From contig NMRA01000367.1 in NCBI GenBank assembly GCA_002633005.1, forward strand, positions 109,153 to 173,152: 64,000 nucleotides of DNA, given 5' to 3'. Made by a program: the position numbers and the translations under genes. Below the pieces are notes generated by a model. It made no database searches. It had not been told where the DNA came from and saw only the letters and a program-made list of their open reading frames with translations. The DNA is from Phoronis australis (lineage: Eukaryota; Phoronida; Phoronidae). Of this stretch, positions 22,960 through 35,500 are shown piece by piece (within the stretch, counting starts at the first letter, position 1; each line of letters starts with the position of its first letter).

Positions 22960-23760
22960 GGAGCCAAGGGAATGACACTCGAAAATTGAGCTTGATCAAC
23001 TTTTCTGGTAACCACTTCAAACTGCCTTGGATACCTACTACGTAATCCACTGTATCAAAATTGGCCACTGCCAGACAATTTCAGTGGTGGGGACTACCCG
23101 CCAGACGAACTTATACAGGGTACAAAAATTGAGCTAGATCAATCCAAGAGGTAACCGCTTGAAACCAGTCGCAAAATTTTCACCATAAGCTCAGGTATCA
23201 CGAATGAACACTGCCAGACAAATCTAGCGGTGGGTTACCCCCGCCAAACACGTCCAAATACCAGAATTGAGCTAGATCAATCCATCAGGTAACCGCTTGA
23301 AACCAATTGTACGATGTTCAGCATCACTTAACATGGCACAAAAGTTAGATGCCAGACAATTTCTGCGGTGGGGTGCCCCTGCCAGACGATTATCAAAAAG
23401 GGCTAANTAGATCAATCCATCAGGTAACCGCTTGAAATCAATTGCACGATGTTCAGCATCACTGAACATGGCACAAAAGTTAGATGCCAGACAATTTCTG
23501 CGGTGGGGTGCCCCTGCCAAACGATTATCAAAAAGGGCTAAAATTGAGCTAGATCAATCCAAGAGGTAACCGCACGAAACCAGTTGCAAAGTATTCACCG
23601 TAGCCCCGGGTATCACGAATAAGCACTGCCAGACAAATCTAGTGGTGGGTTAGCCCCGCCAGACACGCCCAAATAACCGAGTTGAGCCGGGTAGATCAAC
23701 CAACCAGGTAACCGTTTGATAACCAATTGCACTATGTTCAGCATCACTGTACATGGTGCG
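22960..23760. repeat. Tandem array, unit about 135-147 bp, six copies
   Basis: Each unit contains a form of GAGCTAGATCAATCCA-AGGTAACCGCTTGAAACC and of CTGCCAGACAATTTCTGCGG. Unit anchors fall near 22993, 23140, 23275, 23411, 23552 and 23693. The two copies around the single N at 23407 are almost identical and may be alleles. Satellite-like, no coding potential. Confidence 0.85.
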
Positions 23761-24588
23761 ACAGCGAGATGGCAGGAGTAGAAACAAAATTCATAAAAGC
23801 CTATTTGCGCTGAGTAAGGACCAAGTTGAGAAACCAAGCACTTTTTACATAAGGTGAGAGATTTTTGTCTGCAAATTTATGTCAGGGCATGAAAAATCAG
23901 AAAAATCGCGCCTGATCGGTTGGAGCGACCTCACAAGTCTACGCAACAACAAAGATATATTCTAATTCACAATTAAAAACAGAACATAGAAATCCGTCCC
24001 GTTTTACCAGTCTAAAGTACGTCCCCCTGAACCGGCAAACACATGTCTTCATATAGTAATGAGCAATTGTTCGCAGCCACCTCAGCCAAAGTGAGCACTT
24101 GTGACAATAACTACTAGTCATCAAAAATGTTGAGTTTTGATATTTAAAAGTGCTCAAATGGTTGATAAATTATTGGGCTTATTTCTTAGCAAATAAAATT
24201 TGATAAAACTAGTATTTTTTGTTTTGTTTTTTTTTTACTATGAATTACCATTTTGATGAAGAGCCCTTCAGGTGTCTCTGATATCACTGAAGAAAAAATG
24301 GCTGATGAGGTGGTGGAAGTAGTTAATATATACTCCGAAACCCTATAGTCGTCCGCCTAAGCATAAAACCGGCTTGTTGTCTTACTCACCCAATTATTCC
24401 ACTTCAAAGTTATGATATGAATAGGACTTGATTTAACTCTCACAAGTATATAGTATTCGTTGATTCAAACGTTTTCTTTTACTTAAGCCGAGTTGTTCAA
24501 CTGTGCATTGGCTTTCGGCAGCCATTTTATAATGACACCTATGGTCGTCATGTGCTGCCGCCTTTTGAAAGGACAGAAAACCACACAG

Positions 24589-24677
24589 NNNNNNNNNNNN
24601 NNNNNNNNNNNNNNNNNNNNNNNNNNNNNNNNNNNNNNNNNNNNNNNNNNNNNNNNNNNNNNNNNNNNNNNNNNNNN
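24589..24677. other. Assembly gap (89 N)
   Basis: Run of undetermined bases. True gap size is unknown, so nearby gene structures may be incomplete. Confidence 0.99.
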
Positions 24678-25452
24678 AAACAGAACTGTAAGCCTTTGAG
24701 ACTTGGTAGGCGGAAGTTGATCATTGAACCTCGATACAATTGTTCTAATAAATAACCCATAATTGTATTGTTTGATTTTTTCTCATCTTTAACAGGCTTC
24801 TGCATTCATAAATAAATAAATAAATACCCAAGTTGCATTTGAATTTTATTGCTCAATCTCTTCTTTTATTTTTGATTATGTCATGCTGTGTTGTATGTAA
24901 CAAATGCAATATAGTGAAATAAAGTCAATGTTTTACTTTATTGGTGGCCATTCTCTATCAATTCAAGTATTTTGATTTTCTTCAAATAAATTCAAAATGC
25001 TTTAACCAAAATTTTCAAAATAAATGTTGAGTTCAGTACTGTGTTTTGCAATAAAAAACAATATGAACAATATTTTGATGACCAAGGCGTGGGCCGAAAC
25101 TGTTAAGCACCCAGCGTGTTCCATTTGTCTGCTGCGTTTTTCCTTTGGCCTAACAGATGTCGGTTAGTGCCTGGGACAAATAGATACATTGCATAAACAA
25201 TCTAGACCGGCAGCCCAGAGCACTTAGCATAGATGAACGAGGTACCAACATCTGACCACGGGAGCATTTAAAGTNGCATTAGTAAAATCAACAAGTTTTT
25301 AAGTGGTCTCAAAAAAACAGTCGGTAAATGCATTAATTTTAGTCTCAGTTCTTCCACGCGTGTTTCTCCCGAGAGGTTAGTACCTAACGTGCAGACGAGC
25401 GTTCCAAATTGGAACGCTAAGTCCCGCGTGGCAGCGCTGCACGCGAAACAAG

Positions 25453-25486
25453 ATGGCGGACGACCTTTGGAGACTGACGACGAGAG
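25453..25486 (+). CDS. Candidate short first coding exon
   Basis: AAGATGGCGG is a strong translation-start context. The frame MADDLWRLTTR runs straight into a donor, GAGAG|GTAATC. No following exon was identified and the product is unknown. It lies inside what would be intron 1 of the minus-strand exon at 25.8-26.0 kb, so at most one of the two may be real. Confidence 0.25.
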
Positions 25487-25774
25487 GTAATCGGACTATA
25501 CATTACTTATTTACTAACTTCCTTGCTTAAGTTACGATCAGAAGCTACGGACGCTGCGGCCTGTGGTCGCAACCTAGTTAACTGGGAAGTTCTAGCCATT
25601 ACCGCCCGGTATTACGAAACACATTCCCCTACATGATGACATGTAGTGATCTCTGGTTTCAGAACTAGACATTCATTGAGTAAAGGGCTTGTTATTCAAT
25701 GGCTGAAACTGTCACTCTGTATCAGGGGCCGCTACATCCTACCAATGCCGTTTACATTATTGGTGAAAACTTAC

Positions 25775-26003
25775 TTCCGACGGCTGGCAACGCAAATCCT
25801 CCACTTGTCGCTCTTCCCCGCAACGTTTGTGTCATAAGATCGCTCATTTTCTGTGATGTTAGGACGTCAGGTTGTGGAAATACATGTTTTGGTGTTTTTA
25901 CCGTGACTGCTGGCATCAGTTGCTGGGTATGTGAGGGAACGGCTTGTCTGGCAGCCGAAAGATAAGGCGAAAGCCCTCCGCAACGAGCGACTATGCACGC
26001 CAT
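25775..26003 (-). CDS. First exon resembling Rieske protein (UQCRFS1) presequence
   Basis: The minus frame starts at ATG 26003 and runs 76 codons to a strong donor, GGAA|GTAAGT (phase 1). The product is basic, with no acidic residue before position 46: VARCGGLSPYLSAARQAV, then QTLRGRATSGGFALPAVG. This matches the mitochondrial targeting region of the complex III Rieske subunit in style and layout. Human UQCRFS1 has VAARSGPFAPVLSA at the same place and an intron near this position. The mature domain (CTHLGC and CPCHGS cluster motifs) is not found on this strand in the window, so the gene is truncated, hidden by the gap, or misassembled. Another mitochondrial precursor is possible. Confidence 0.42.
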
Positions 26004-26009
26004 CTTGAA

Positions 26010-27050
26010 ACCGTTTTACACTTAACGAAATTTCCATACGAGTGCGCTCAGGGGTCTTACATAACTGAGTCTCAAGTAGATAATCCTAAGATAATTTGTT
26101 ATTGTATACATATCCAATGTCCGAACAGATAGGGCCTACCGTAAAAGTGTATGTGTTGTAAAAGAAGTCAACTGGGCTTAAGTAAAAACAAGAACTTTTT
26201 TAAAATAGTATTACTCCGCGCTCATGTTGTCCGTCACGACATCTATTGTGAACTCTCTAAATCGTACTGCTGTGCGTGAACTTGGAATCCTGATAAATAT
26301 CAAGTTAAGCGGAAGTGAGTGTTGCGTGAACTTGGAATACATGAGGAAACTTGACAAGTTCACTCAAATAATAACGTTCATGTGAATAAAAATTTGCACT
26401 GCACTAAACCAAATTATATGCTATTAAAATAACGTAAAATTCAACTAATCTTTTTTCAGCTATTGGCGATCTTATTCACCAAACAATAATTGTTTTAATC
26501 AATCACAAATTCCTCCGATTCTTTGACACAAGTGATTGTAAGGCCAATAAATACAAAAATTCTTTACATTGAACAAAAAAACTTCACCTGATTGCACAAA
26601 TATATGTTCATTTCCACGGTTACGCATACGCGATCTTGAGATTAAGCAGGATTCCACTGCATTAAGCCGGGCCAATAATTTGCGTTAAAAACCAACACAA
26701 CGGCGGTATGCTGGAAAAAACAACAAAGTAAGGTTTTTTGATAAAAAAATTTTTGGCGATGCACTAATAAGTCGCTAAAAACTACAACCATTGGACACGA
26801 TTGAAGCTAAACGACCGTGCGCATTGATATACTCGGTGGGTTTACAAACTTTGTTGAACGCTGATCAGAGTTAACAATATCACATGAATTATTGTTTTAA
26901 TATTCTTTCAATCTCGTTCAACCAAAGTTTTGACCAGTAAACAGTTCTATTTAACTTGTGCCNGAAAATATGTCTTGGATAATCAAAGAACCTTATTTTT
27001 GGTAAAAATGACATGAAAATAGGTTGCCTTCGCCTTTAAGTACCTAAACT
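26010..27050. other. Noncoding, nothing recognised
   Basis: AT-rich sequence with a single N at 26963. A short imperfect repeat, GTGCGTGAACTTGGAAT, occurs at 26272 and 26322. Confidence 0.4.
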
Positions 27051-27059
27051 TCGTTTTTC

Positions 27060-27750
27060 ATCTACGGTTTGTAAACTTAAAACAAGTAATCTAGTTCCTA
27101 AGCCAATACTTAATTTATTGTCATTTGAATTGTGAGAACATTTTAGGACACATTGTTGAGTTTGTGTTGTCTGAAATTCATCAATTTCCTTAAGATTTAT
27201 TTCACATAGACATAAATCGTTTAGTGTACTTTAATATTTGGGGATCTGATGATAGGTTGAATTTTCCCAATGTCGGCCTGCAGTTAAATGCATTGAAGTA
27301 TTGTCATTTCTTACAAGATTAGCTTCTGATTGTCAAAAAATTATCTCTCAATCAGGTACATAAACAAGTAAATCAGGAACCAACAATCAAATCCTTGAGC
27401 AATGCGTTAACCTTGATTTAATCCCCTGTTAGTGACTTTAAACAACAAATCTTGTACCGAAGTCAATAACCAATGCATTTGTCATTTGAATTTTGAATAA
27501 TTTTTTTGGAAAGTGTCCAAATTTCATCGATGTTTTTGAGTTATTTTAGATAGGCAAAAAGCGTCCAAGTGCACTTTACTATTTGGGGATCGGATTATAG
27601 TTTTTTTCCATATTGAGGTTTCAACTCAGTTCCCTGAATCGTCATCATTTCTTAGTTCTAATTGACAAAAAATCACCTATTAACCTGTCGGTTTTCGTAG
27701 ATAAATAAACATGTATATCAGAAACCAACGAATTTGTTAATCAAAACGAA
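27060..27750. repeat. Diverged tandem duplication of ~350 bp
   Basis: 27060-27390 and 27425-27750 align over their length. Shared blocks include TTGTCATTTGAATT, TTTGGGGATC-GAT and ATCAG-AACCAAC. Copies are much decayed, with no coding content. Confidence 0.65.
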
Positions 27751-28689
27751 ATGTTATAAGCAATTTCCCCATGCATGCTCGCAGACTTTTGACGGGTAAC
27801 CGGGGGAATATGGGGATTGGGCATTCATAGTGAGGTGTATTTTTGCTCTTTCCGAGGTATCTATAACGATTCATGAATTTAACTTGGCCTAAAAAAAAAA
27901 CACTGAAATATTTAATTTGTTTATTGTTGCGAATATTTGGGGTACACTCGTTCGACATGAACACGGTCACGGTAGCCTCGACAGCAGTGTTTTCCAAATG
28001 TGGGAATTCCTTACAAACAACTCATAGTAACCATCTTCAAAAGAGATACTATTCTTTTAATAATATAGGAAACAGTAGCATTATTTTATAATTAACCATC
28101 GGACTTGTGTAATTAAGAAACAACGGTCTTCACGTTCTTTAAAACTCCTAACTCCCTTACGATGGCGATGAATCCTATTGTATTTTTTCAAATTTTTTTG
28201 GTTGTTTGGGTCGAATGTCTTGATACAGCTGTGCTGTGATGTTTTGTTTTTTTTTCGATGAATTTCGAATTACAACTTCCCTAGTGAATACTTGGCAATG
28301 TTGGATTTACATGTAAAGAGGGACGAAGGGACATTTCTCCGAACTGCTCCACCGAGAGAGGGTCCCGTCTGAAATGGGACACCTTAATAATGAAAAGCTG
28401 AACATCATGAAGCTTGGAAAAACTTCATTCCACCGTCTTGTGGTCAGACGACGGTGCAGGAAAATTAAGTGACCTTCTTCAACATGAAAGTTGGTTGCAC
28501 GATTTCAAAAAAAACAGGACAATAGACGTAATCGAATCCAACACCTATGACTTGTAATGAGACTTATTCATATTTATTCATGTCAAGAATGCGTGTTCCT
28601 GGCAACAGACAATCTGGGGAGAAACGCTCATTGGTAGACCATCTCTGTGTGAAGTACGCCCGCCTTTATGGTCAAATATGAACAGACCT

Positions 28690-28852
28690 ATTGCATGGTA
28701 CATCCCCTGTATAACCAGCCAAACACACTGCACAATGTACACCTGAACAACCAGCCAAACACACCCAGTGCATGGTGTACCCCCTGTACAACCAACCAAC
28801 ACACCCAGTGCATGGTGTACCCCCTGTATAACCAGCCAAACACACACACTGG
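28690..28852. repeat. Minisatellite, ~40 bp x 4
   Basis: Units follow GTGCATGGTGTACCCCCTGT plus ATAACCAGCCAAACACACCC with point changes. Just downstream of the CYC1 stop codon. Confidence 0.9.
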
Positions 28853-29413
28853 TGCACCCATTCTGCTACAAGAATTGAAACAAGTGGGCATCAAAACCTC
28901 TTTATTAAATACAACACTTGTTGACCCACTGCAGTTGAACCAGACAGTGCAGCATAATAAATATCTCTGCTCATCAATCCAATTCACACAAGAACACTTT
29001 ATGTCCAATTTACAATTTTTAAAAGAAAAACGTGCTTCAAGCATAATTTTCCAATGACCCTTCTGCCTTAACTGGGTTAGATATAGGGTATCATAATTAA
29101 GACTGAAATCTTAGTTACCAATTTAAGTTTCTTAGACATTAGCCAGGATGAATTCATCATTAAATAAACCACACAGAATGGTGAAGACAGTTCAAAATGA
29201 AATATCAGTTGTGAGGACAGAGAAGTTGTTAACCTACTACAGCAACACAATGCTCAAAACAAATTCCACCATTTTAAAAAATCTTTAAGAGCATGCATGT
29301 GCATGATAAATAACGACTCCTTTAAGAACACTAAAGCCAGAGTACGCCAGCATCATGATGGAGTATGTTCGTACTGTCATTTGTTCCTGGACACTGACTA
29401 AATAAGGTGGACG

Positions 29414-29512
29414 TTATCGCTTGAAGGCTATCTGACTGTTCTTGACCACTGACCACTTGTGTCTCTTGATGTAGTAGGAGAGTATGAACATGCTGCCCAG
29501 CAGTAACACACA
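29414..29512 (-). CDS. CYC1: CYC1 last exon
   Basis: Encodes the membrane anchor [19 protein letters not shown] and ends IAFKR-stop (TAA at 29416-29414). Phase 0 acceptor CTTACAG. The 28 bases around the acceptor are exactly repeated 55 bases upstream in the intron (29546-29573). Confidence 0.95.
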   Translation of the reverse strand, partial: CVLLLGSMFILSYYIKRHKWSVVKNSQIAFKR

Positions 29513-32500
29513 CTGTAAGGAGATATCAACAGACAAGTCAGTCAGTGCTGCCCAGCAGTAACACACACTGTAAACATACATAACCTAAAAGTCAATCTTA
29601 CAATGAAGAAACAAAATCACTTTGTTCTTTAATCAGAGTATTTGACACATAAGAGTTTGAACAAACAAAAGTACATGGCATTAAGAATAAGCTTTCGTTC
29701 AATAATTGCCATAACACTATTGATGTTAAACACATTATGGTAGTTGCCTCCACAGTGACACACAAATGACCACAAGCGTTAAGTGGGCAAGGCCAGAGAA
29801 GAAGTTGGTCTAATTACTCCTTAAAATAAAATGCAACTACGTGAAGACATTCTTTGAGACGAGTGAAAATATTTCAGTTTTGATTCAAACCATAACACAG
29901 CACACATGTCTGATTTTCTCAAGGACCATAAATTTGGAATAAGATTGCTTCAAATAGTGATGGACAAATTGAACACAACAAAAGTTACCTTCAAGCCCAG
30001 CCTCTTGCGTTGGTCATGTTCTCGCTCAGCCGACCATTTTAAGAAAGTCGACACATCCTTGGCTAGCTGACTACGAGTAGCTGGAGTACCTAGAGACAAA
30101 GACAACCAGTTATTGTAAGGCAAATAAGACATGAGTTAAATCAAACCCGTGTTGTATGGCTGGGTTATACTGGCAGAGTCAGTGTGGATTAGTGGTAAGA
30201 TGGAATCAACAGTGACAGAGTCAGTGTGGATCAGTGGTAAGATGGAATCAACAGTGACAGAGTCAGTGTGGATCAGTGGTAAGAAGGAATCAACAGTGAC
30301 AGTCAGTGTGGATTAGTGGTGAGATGGAATCAACAGTGACAGGTCAGAGTTCAGCTGGTGGCTCAGTGTTGCACGCATGTAATTGTGTCCAGCAAGCTAC
30401 TTAATAGTTAATTGACAAGCTAGTTTATGTACACTGCTCCAGTTGACTGACAATGTTGACAGTACAAGCTAGTTTATGTACACTGCTCCAGTTGACTGAC
30501 AATTGTGACAGTACAAGCTAGTTTATGTACACTGCTCCCGTTGACTGACAATGTTGACAGTACAAGCTAGTTTATGTACACTGCTCCAGTTGACTGACAA
30601 TGTTGACAGTACAAGCTAGTTTATGTATATTGTTCCAGTTGATTGACAATTTTGAAGATTTAAATGAACACGCTTTAGTTACTATAACTACAGGCCAAAT
30701 CCATAATTTTGTATCTTTTCCAGTTGAATAGTCTCATTTTCATACATAACACAATGCATTCCATGGCTGTGGTATTTTCAATGAAAATCTGTGACCAACG
30801 AGACAATTTGAAAAAGTACTTATCCCAGTGAGAAATTTTGACAAACAAATCATAAGGCCCAGAGCTAACCATATTCATTAACTGCTTATGTGTTACTAAA
30901 ACATGAATCATATTGGTAAAAGGATGTGAGTGAACTCTTCATACCGTCCTCATATTCCAGAATTTCATTGTAAAGAGGCGCCGCCATGCCAATTGCTCCA
31001 CCAGCAAAGTATGGGTTGTAATGCTGGTCTTCACCCAGGACACGCCCAGCAGGGGGGTCACAGTAGCCAGTCAGTAGGTGGAACACATAGTCCTACATAA
31101 GTACAACATGTAAAATTAGTCCTCTCCTAGCTGAACACATAAAATCTGCACAAAGTTTTGGTAAGCAATCTATACACTTAACTTCATATAATACATATTA
31201 ACAGTTTACAGCATAGTTTAATCAAGCTATACATATAACTTAATGTAATACCTATTAACATTTTGCAGCATAGTTTAATCAAGCTATACATATAACTTAA
31301 TGTAATACCTATTAACATTTTGCAGCATAGTTTAATCAAGCTATACATATAACTTAATGTAATACCCATTAACAGTTTGCAGCATAGTTTTAGTTACCAA
31401 GTTATACACATAACCCAATTTTCCTTGAGAATACATGCCTAACTAAGAAGACTAACATACCGCCTACACTCAACAGACACAAAACGTCAGTGTAGATTAC
31501 TAGTGACATGTCCTCACCTCAGCTCCATGCCTGGCCCTTGTGATGAAAGACAGGTCTGGTGGCAGTGCACCAGCATTAGCTGCACGCGCTGCCTCATCAT
31601 TATCGTACGGCCGCGGGAACTTGTCCGACAATTTCCCCTCTCTCATGAACATCTTACCCTCGTCATCAGGGCCATCCTGTATTTGCACCTGTAACCATGA
31701 CAACAATTGCATAGTCATGTAGATACCATTTTGTACGACTGTGCATGATTGTGAGGACACCATGTTGTATGACTGATGCATGACTATGAGGACACCATGT
31801 TGTATGACTGATGCATGACTATGAGGACACCATGTTGTATGACTGATGCATGACTGTGAGGACACCATGTTGTATGACTGATGCATGACTATGAGGACAC
31901 CATGTTGTATGACTGATGCACGACTATGAGGACACCATGTTGTATGACTGATGCATGACTGTGAGGACACCATGTTGTATGACTGATGCATGACTATGAG
32001 GACACCATGTTGTATGACTGATGCATGACTGTGAGGACACCATGTTATATGACTGTGCATGACTGTGAGGACACCATGTTGTATGACTGATGCATGACTG
32101 TGAGGACACCATGTAGTATGACTATGGGGGATTGCAAATCAAATTCATGTTGACAACAAAATAAACTGTTTGGACTAATTTGTTGTAGACATTTATTGAC
32201 ATCAGTTTACACTTGAAGACTTAAGTAACTGCTATGGATAATGTTGATAAAGTCCACTTAAGATTATGTAGGGCCTACAAAATGATGAAATTTAAATTTC
32301 AGAACATCACAACTCTGAACTGTCTGATCAGATACTATGCTTTGTGCACTGTTCTCTAAAACGCTGCAAGGAATTGATTTTGAAATGTTGTACTTTTACT
32401 TGAGGGATTTTTATGGTCTTTAAAAAAATCAAAAGTTGCATAAAATGAAAATGAAGGATAATTAAGAAACTCATGGAGCACGCAAAGTGGCATAAAGAAA

Positions 32501-35500
32501 AAATGTACTGTACTCGTCCGAGTTACCACCAACCCCCAATTTTTCATTAAAAGTGTCGGTGCTTCTGTGAACTTTCGTCGCACAAAACTAAGATTCCAAA
32601 CGTGGGCAACTCCCTTACCTTTCAGTGACAATCAGTTTTAGCAGAACCGGGAACTCGCCTTACTATGGCGGTAAAGTACCCGTAGTCTCATGCACTTTGC
32701 TGATGGAGACACAATTATTTCCTTTTTCTCGTGCGCAGAATTCGTGTCAGCATTTACAGATCACTGAGTTAGCGCTTGCTGAATGTATTTCATTGACGTC
32801 GAAGAACCAGGGGTACTTGACAGGAATTTTTAAGTCCATGGCCTACCTTTTTGTGATTCCCCGTGAGTGCCACAACAATACACGAAACATCACCACCCAG
32901 AGCAACGAAATAAAAAACACGAGCACACGGACATTATTTTGGACGCATTGTTTTGAATGTGACAAGCAGAAACGAGTCATTGTAACAAGCCAACTTGTCT
33001 CACTATTCCTTGCCTTGGTTAAACGCATCTTTTTAACGACTAACTGCATCTTTTTAATGACTAACTCTGACACCAAAATGAAAGTGCACAGCCAATATGG
33101 AAGCACCCAAACAAAATGGAAGTGCCCAACCAAAAGCAAGAACGCAATAAATCAACTTGTCATTTAAGCGCAAGTCGACCATTCTATCCCCATCCACGCA
33201 GCCAAAAACTTATTTTTTGAACTCTTGATTTGCCTGATGACTTTTTACATGATGTGTTTTTGCTTTTTTATTTTTGCAGCCAACCTAGCACTCTATTACC
33301 CAATAGTAATATCGTCTGTTTGTTGAGCAGTGCTTTGAACAACAGTGGTGTCGGCTGTTCAACTCAGAAAGAACTATATAAAATGTTTCATTTTTTAAAC
33401 AAAGTTCAAAGCATTTTAATGTTCTTAAAAAAACTGAGACCTGTCAGTCATAAGCATGTGTTTTGGTTACCAAAATGTCTAGGGGGAGCAATCTACAAAA
33501 TCAGGTGCTTCCCTTTTAAATATGCGGCGCCCTAGCGGAGTCTCGGTTGATCTGCCTTTTCTCTCAAGAAACTTGCCCTATTGAATGTATGCCTACCTGC
33601 AACCCTTTATCCAGGATTTCGAAAATAGGGTGTCCAAAATGGTGTTCCCAATATTCCAGGGCGTTCATGATTCCGACACGTAAGCCCCCACCCCCCAGCA
33701 ATCACCCCAAACACACACATTTTTTTACAAAAAATGCATAGACCAAGGTTTTTACATTTAAGTTTACAAAACAGCCTTCTGTAGTGAGCATTTTACTAAA
33801 ATAAAAATGTAGACCAAGACTTTTACAATGCCATCAACCAAGTGTGCAATATACAAAGTATATACATTGTATATTTCTTCCTGCTTTGAAAAAAGAGCCC
33901 CCACCGTGAGCCTTCAGAGGCTTCCTAATATTCATTACAATGTGCAAGTCCAAACTTGAAAGTTTCCTATTGACAGTGGGCGTCCAAATGATACATTGGG
34001 CGTCCTTGCCAGGGCGTCCAGATTAGTGCTAGGGCGGCCATTTGGACACCGTGGATGTACGCTGTATAAAGGCCTGCCTACCTGTAGAAATACCTTAGTT
34101 CTAAGAGATGACGAACAGTGACCAAGGTATGTAGAAAACCCAATCACGATCGAATGGCGCCACTGTATCGTGTGCACTATTTCACTTCAGAAAGTCATTA
34201 CTTCAATCCGTAGACATATATTTGAACTGCTATGCTTCAAGTTAGATGTCATTGTAATTCCATGAAGGTGGTCTTCCGTGAAGTAAGCACCCACTCCTGA
34301 CTTTTCAAAAATTTTGATTTTAACCGCCCATGCTCGACTTACTGCCCATCCCGTTTTTAAGATTCCCAATTTAACTTGGGCAGCAGACCATAGGGGCTGG
34401 GAGCTATAGCCCCACTTTTTTCCTCAGTGCTGCGCTGCCAATGGTCTACAGGCGGTAAACCACAAGGGGGCTGGAAGGCTTTAGCCCCCCACTTTTTCCA
34501 TTGCCGCGCTGCCCATGTTTAAGCGCCTAGGGCGGTAACCCGGACGAGTACGGTATATCTTGTGGGGTCCAGACAAAAACTTGTTCTCACAAGATTATTT
34601 TCTATTAATGTGACTTAATGGGTTTTGTAGAAAACTCAAACAGCTTTTTGAGATTTAATCTTGAGCATTTAAATCAATCAAAATTCAGTTAGAATAGTCA
34701 TTCTGTTTTTTTGATATCAATGTACCTTTCTTTTTTGCTAAACTTTACCAAAAAGACATTAAGTGACCCAATTAATGAGATAGGTAAAAACTTGAAAATT
34801 AAATTCTACAGCTTTTCTACTTTCTGATGCACAGGCTTTATGAATAAGGCCCCTAACCTTTAAGGTTTTGTCACAAGCAACATACAGCATATCTAAGTAT
34901 GGTCCATGTGCATCACAAAGCATGATAAGAGGAGACACTAGTTCATTTCACACAGACCATGTAGCAGTACAACTGTCACATGACTATAGTACAACTGTCA
35001 CATGACTATAGTACAACTGTGACATGACTATAGTACAACTGTGACATAACTATAGTACAACTGTCACATGACTATAGTACAACTGTGACATGACTATAGT
35101 ACAACTGTCACATGACTATAGTGACTTACAGCTTCAGCCTCTCCCTTAGCTTCCTCCTCACTGTGAGTCACTCCTATTAAGTCTCTGTAGTGAAGGTAGT
35201 TCATGCTGTGACATGCCGCACAAACCTGCTTGTACACTTGGTAACCACGACGAATACTGAAAATTTGAGAATTATTAATTCAACCCGTTTGTTTATCCAT
35301 AATTACCACTAATATTGTGCTATCATTTTCCATCAGTTTTCTATGGTAAAATTTTCATTTTCTTTGAACTTTTTACCAAAAGACCATAAACAGCAATTCT
35401 TGAAAACAACTTTCTGCCATCAATCATGACACATTTTTGAAGTCTGAAACACAACACACTGACATTAAAAGCCTGACTGTTTTGGTGAAACATATAAGTG

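Larger units (their letters stand above)
25340..26010. promoter_or_regulatory. CpG-rich block, candidate promoter region
   Basis: CpG dinucleotides are denser here than in the flanking AT-rich DNA. The block includes a 21-base palindrome with a one-base centre at 25398-25418 (AGCGTTCCAA/TTGGAACGCT) and two candidate translation starts on opposite strands. No TATA element or start site can be fixed from sequence alone. Confidence 0.35.

Noticed and set aside
25699-25965. Plus-strand 88-codon frame
   Set aside because: Shadow of the minus-strand presequence-like exon, Cys-rich without pattern.
28668-29057. 129-codon plus-strand frame
   Set aside because: Created by the ~40-bp minisatellite and downstream chance openness.
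30166-30650. CRISPR-like spaced repeats
   Set aside because: Units are contiguous, with no unique spacers, in introns of a eukaryotic gene.
31500-32112. Long minus-strand frames across the 35-bp repeat
   Set aside because: Only the part from 31518 to 31688 is a CYC1 exon. The rest is a minisatellite whose period happens to leave all frames open.
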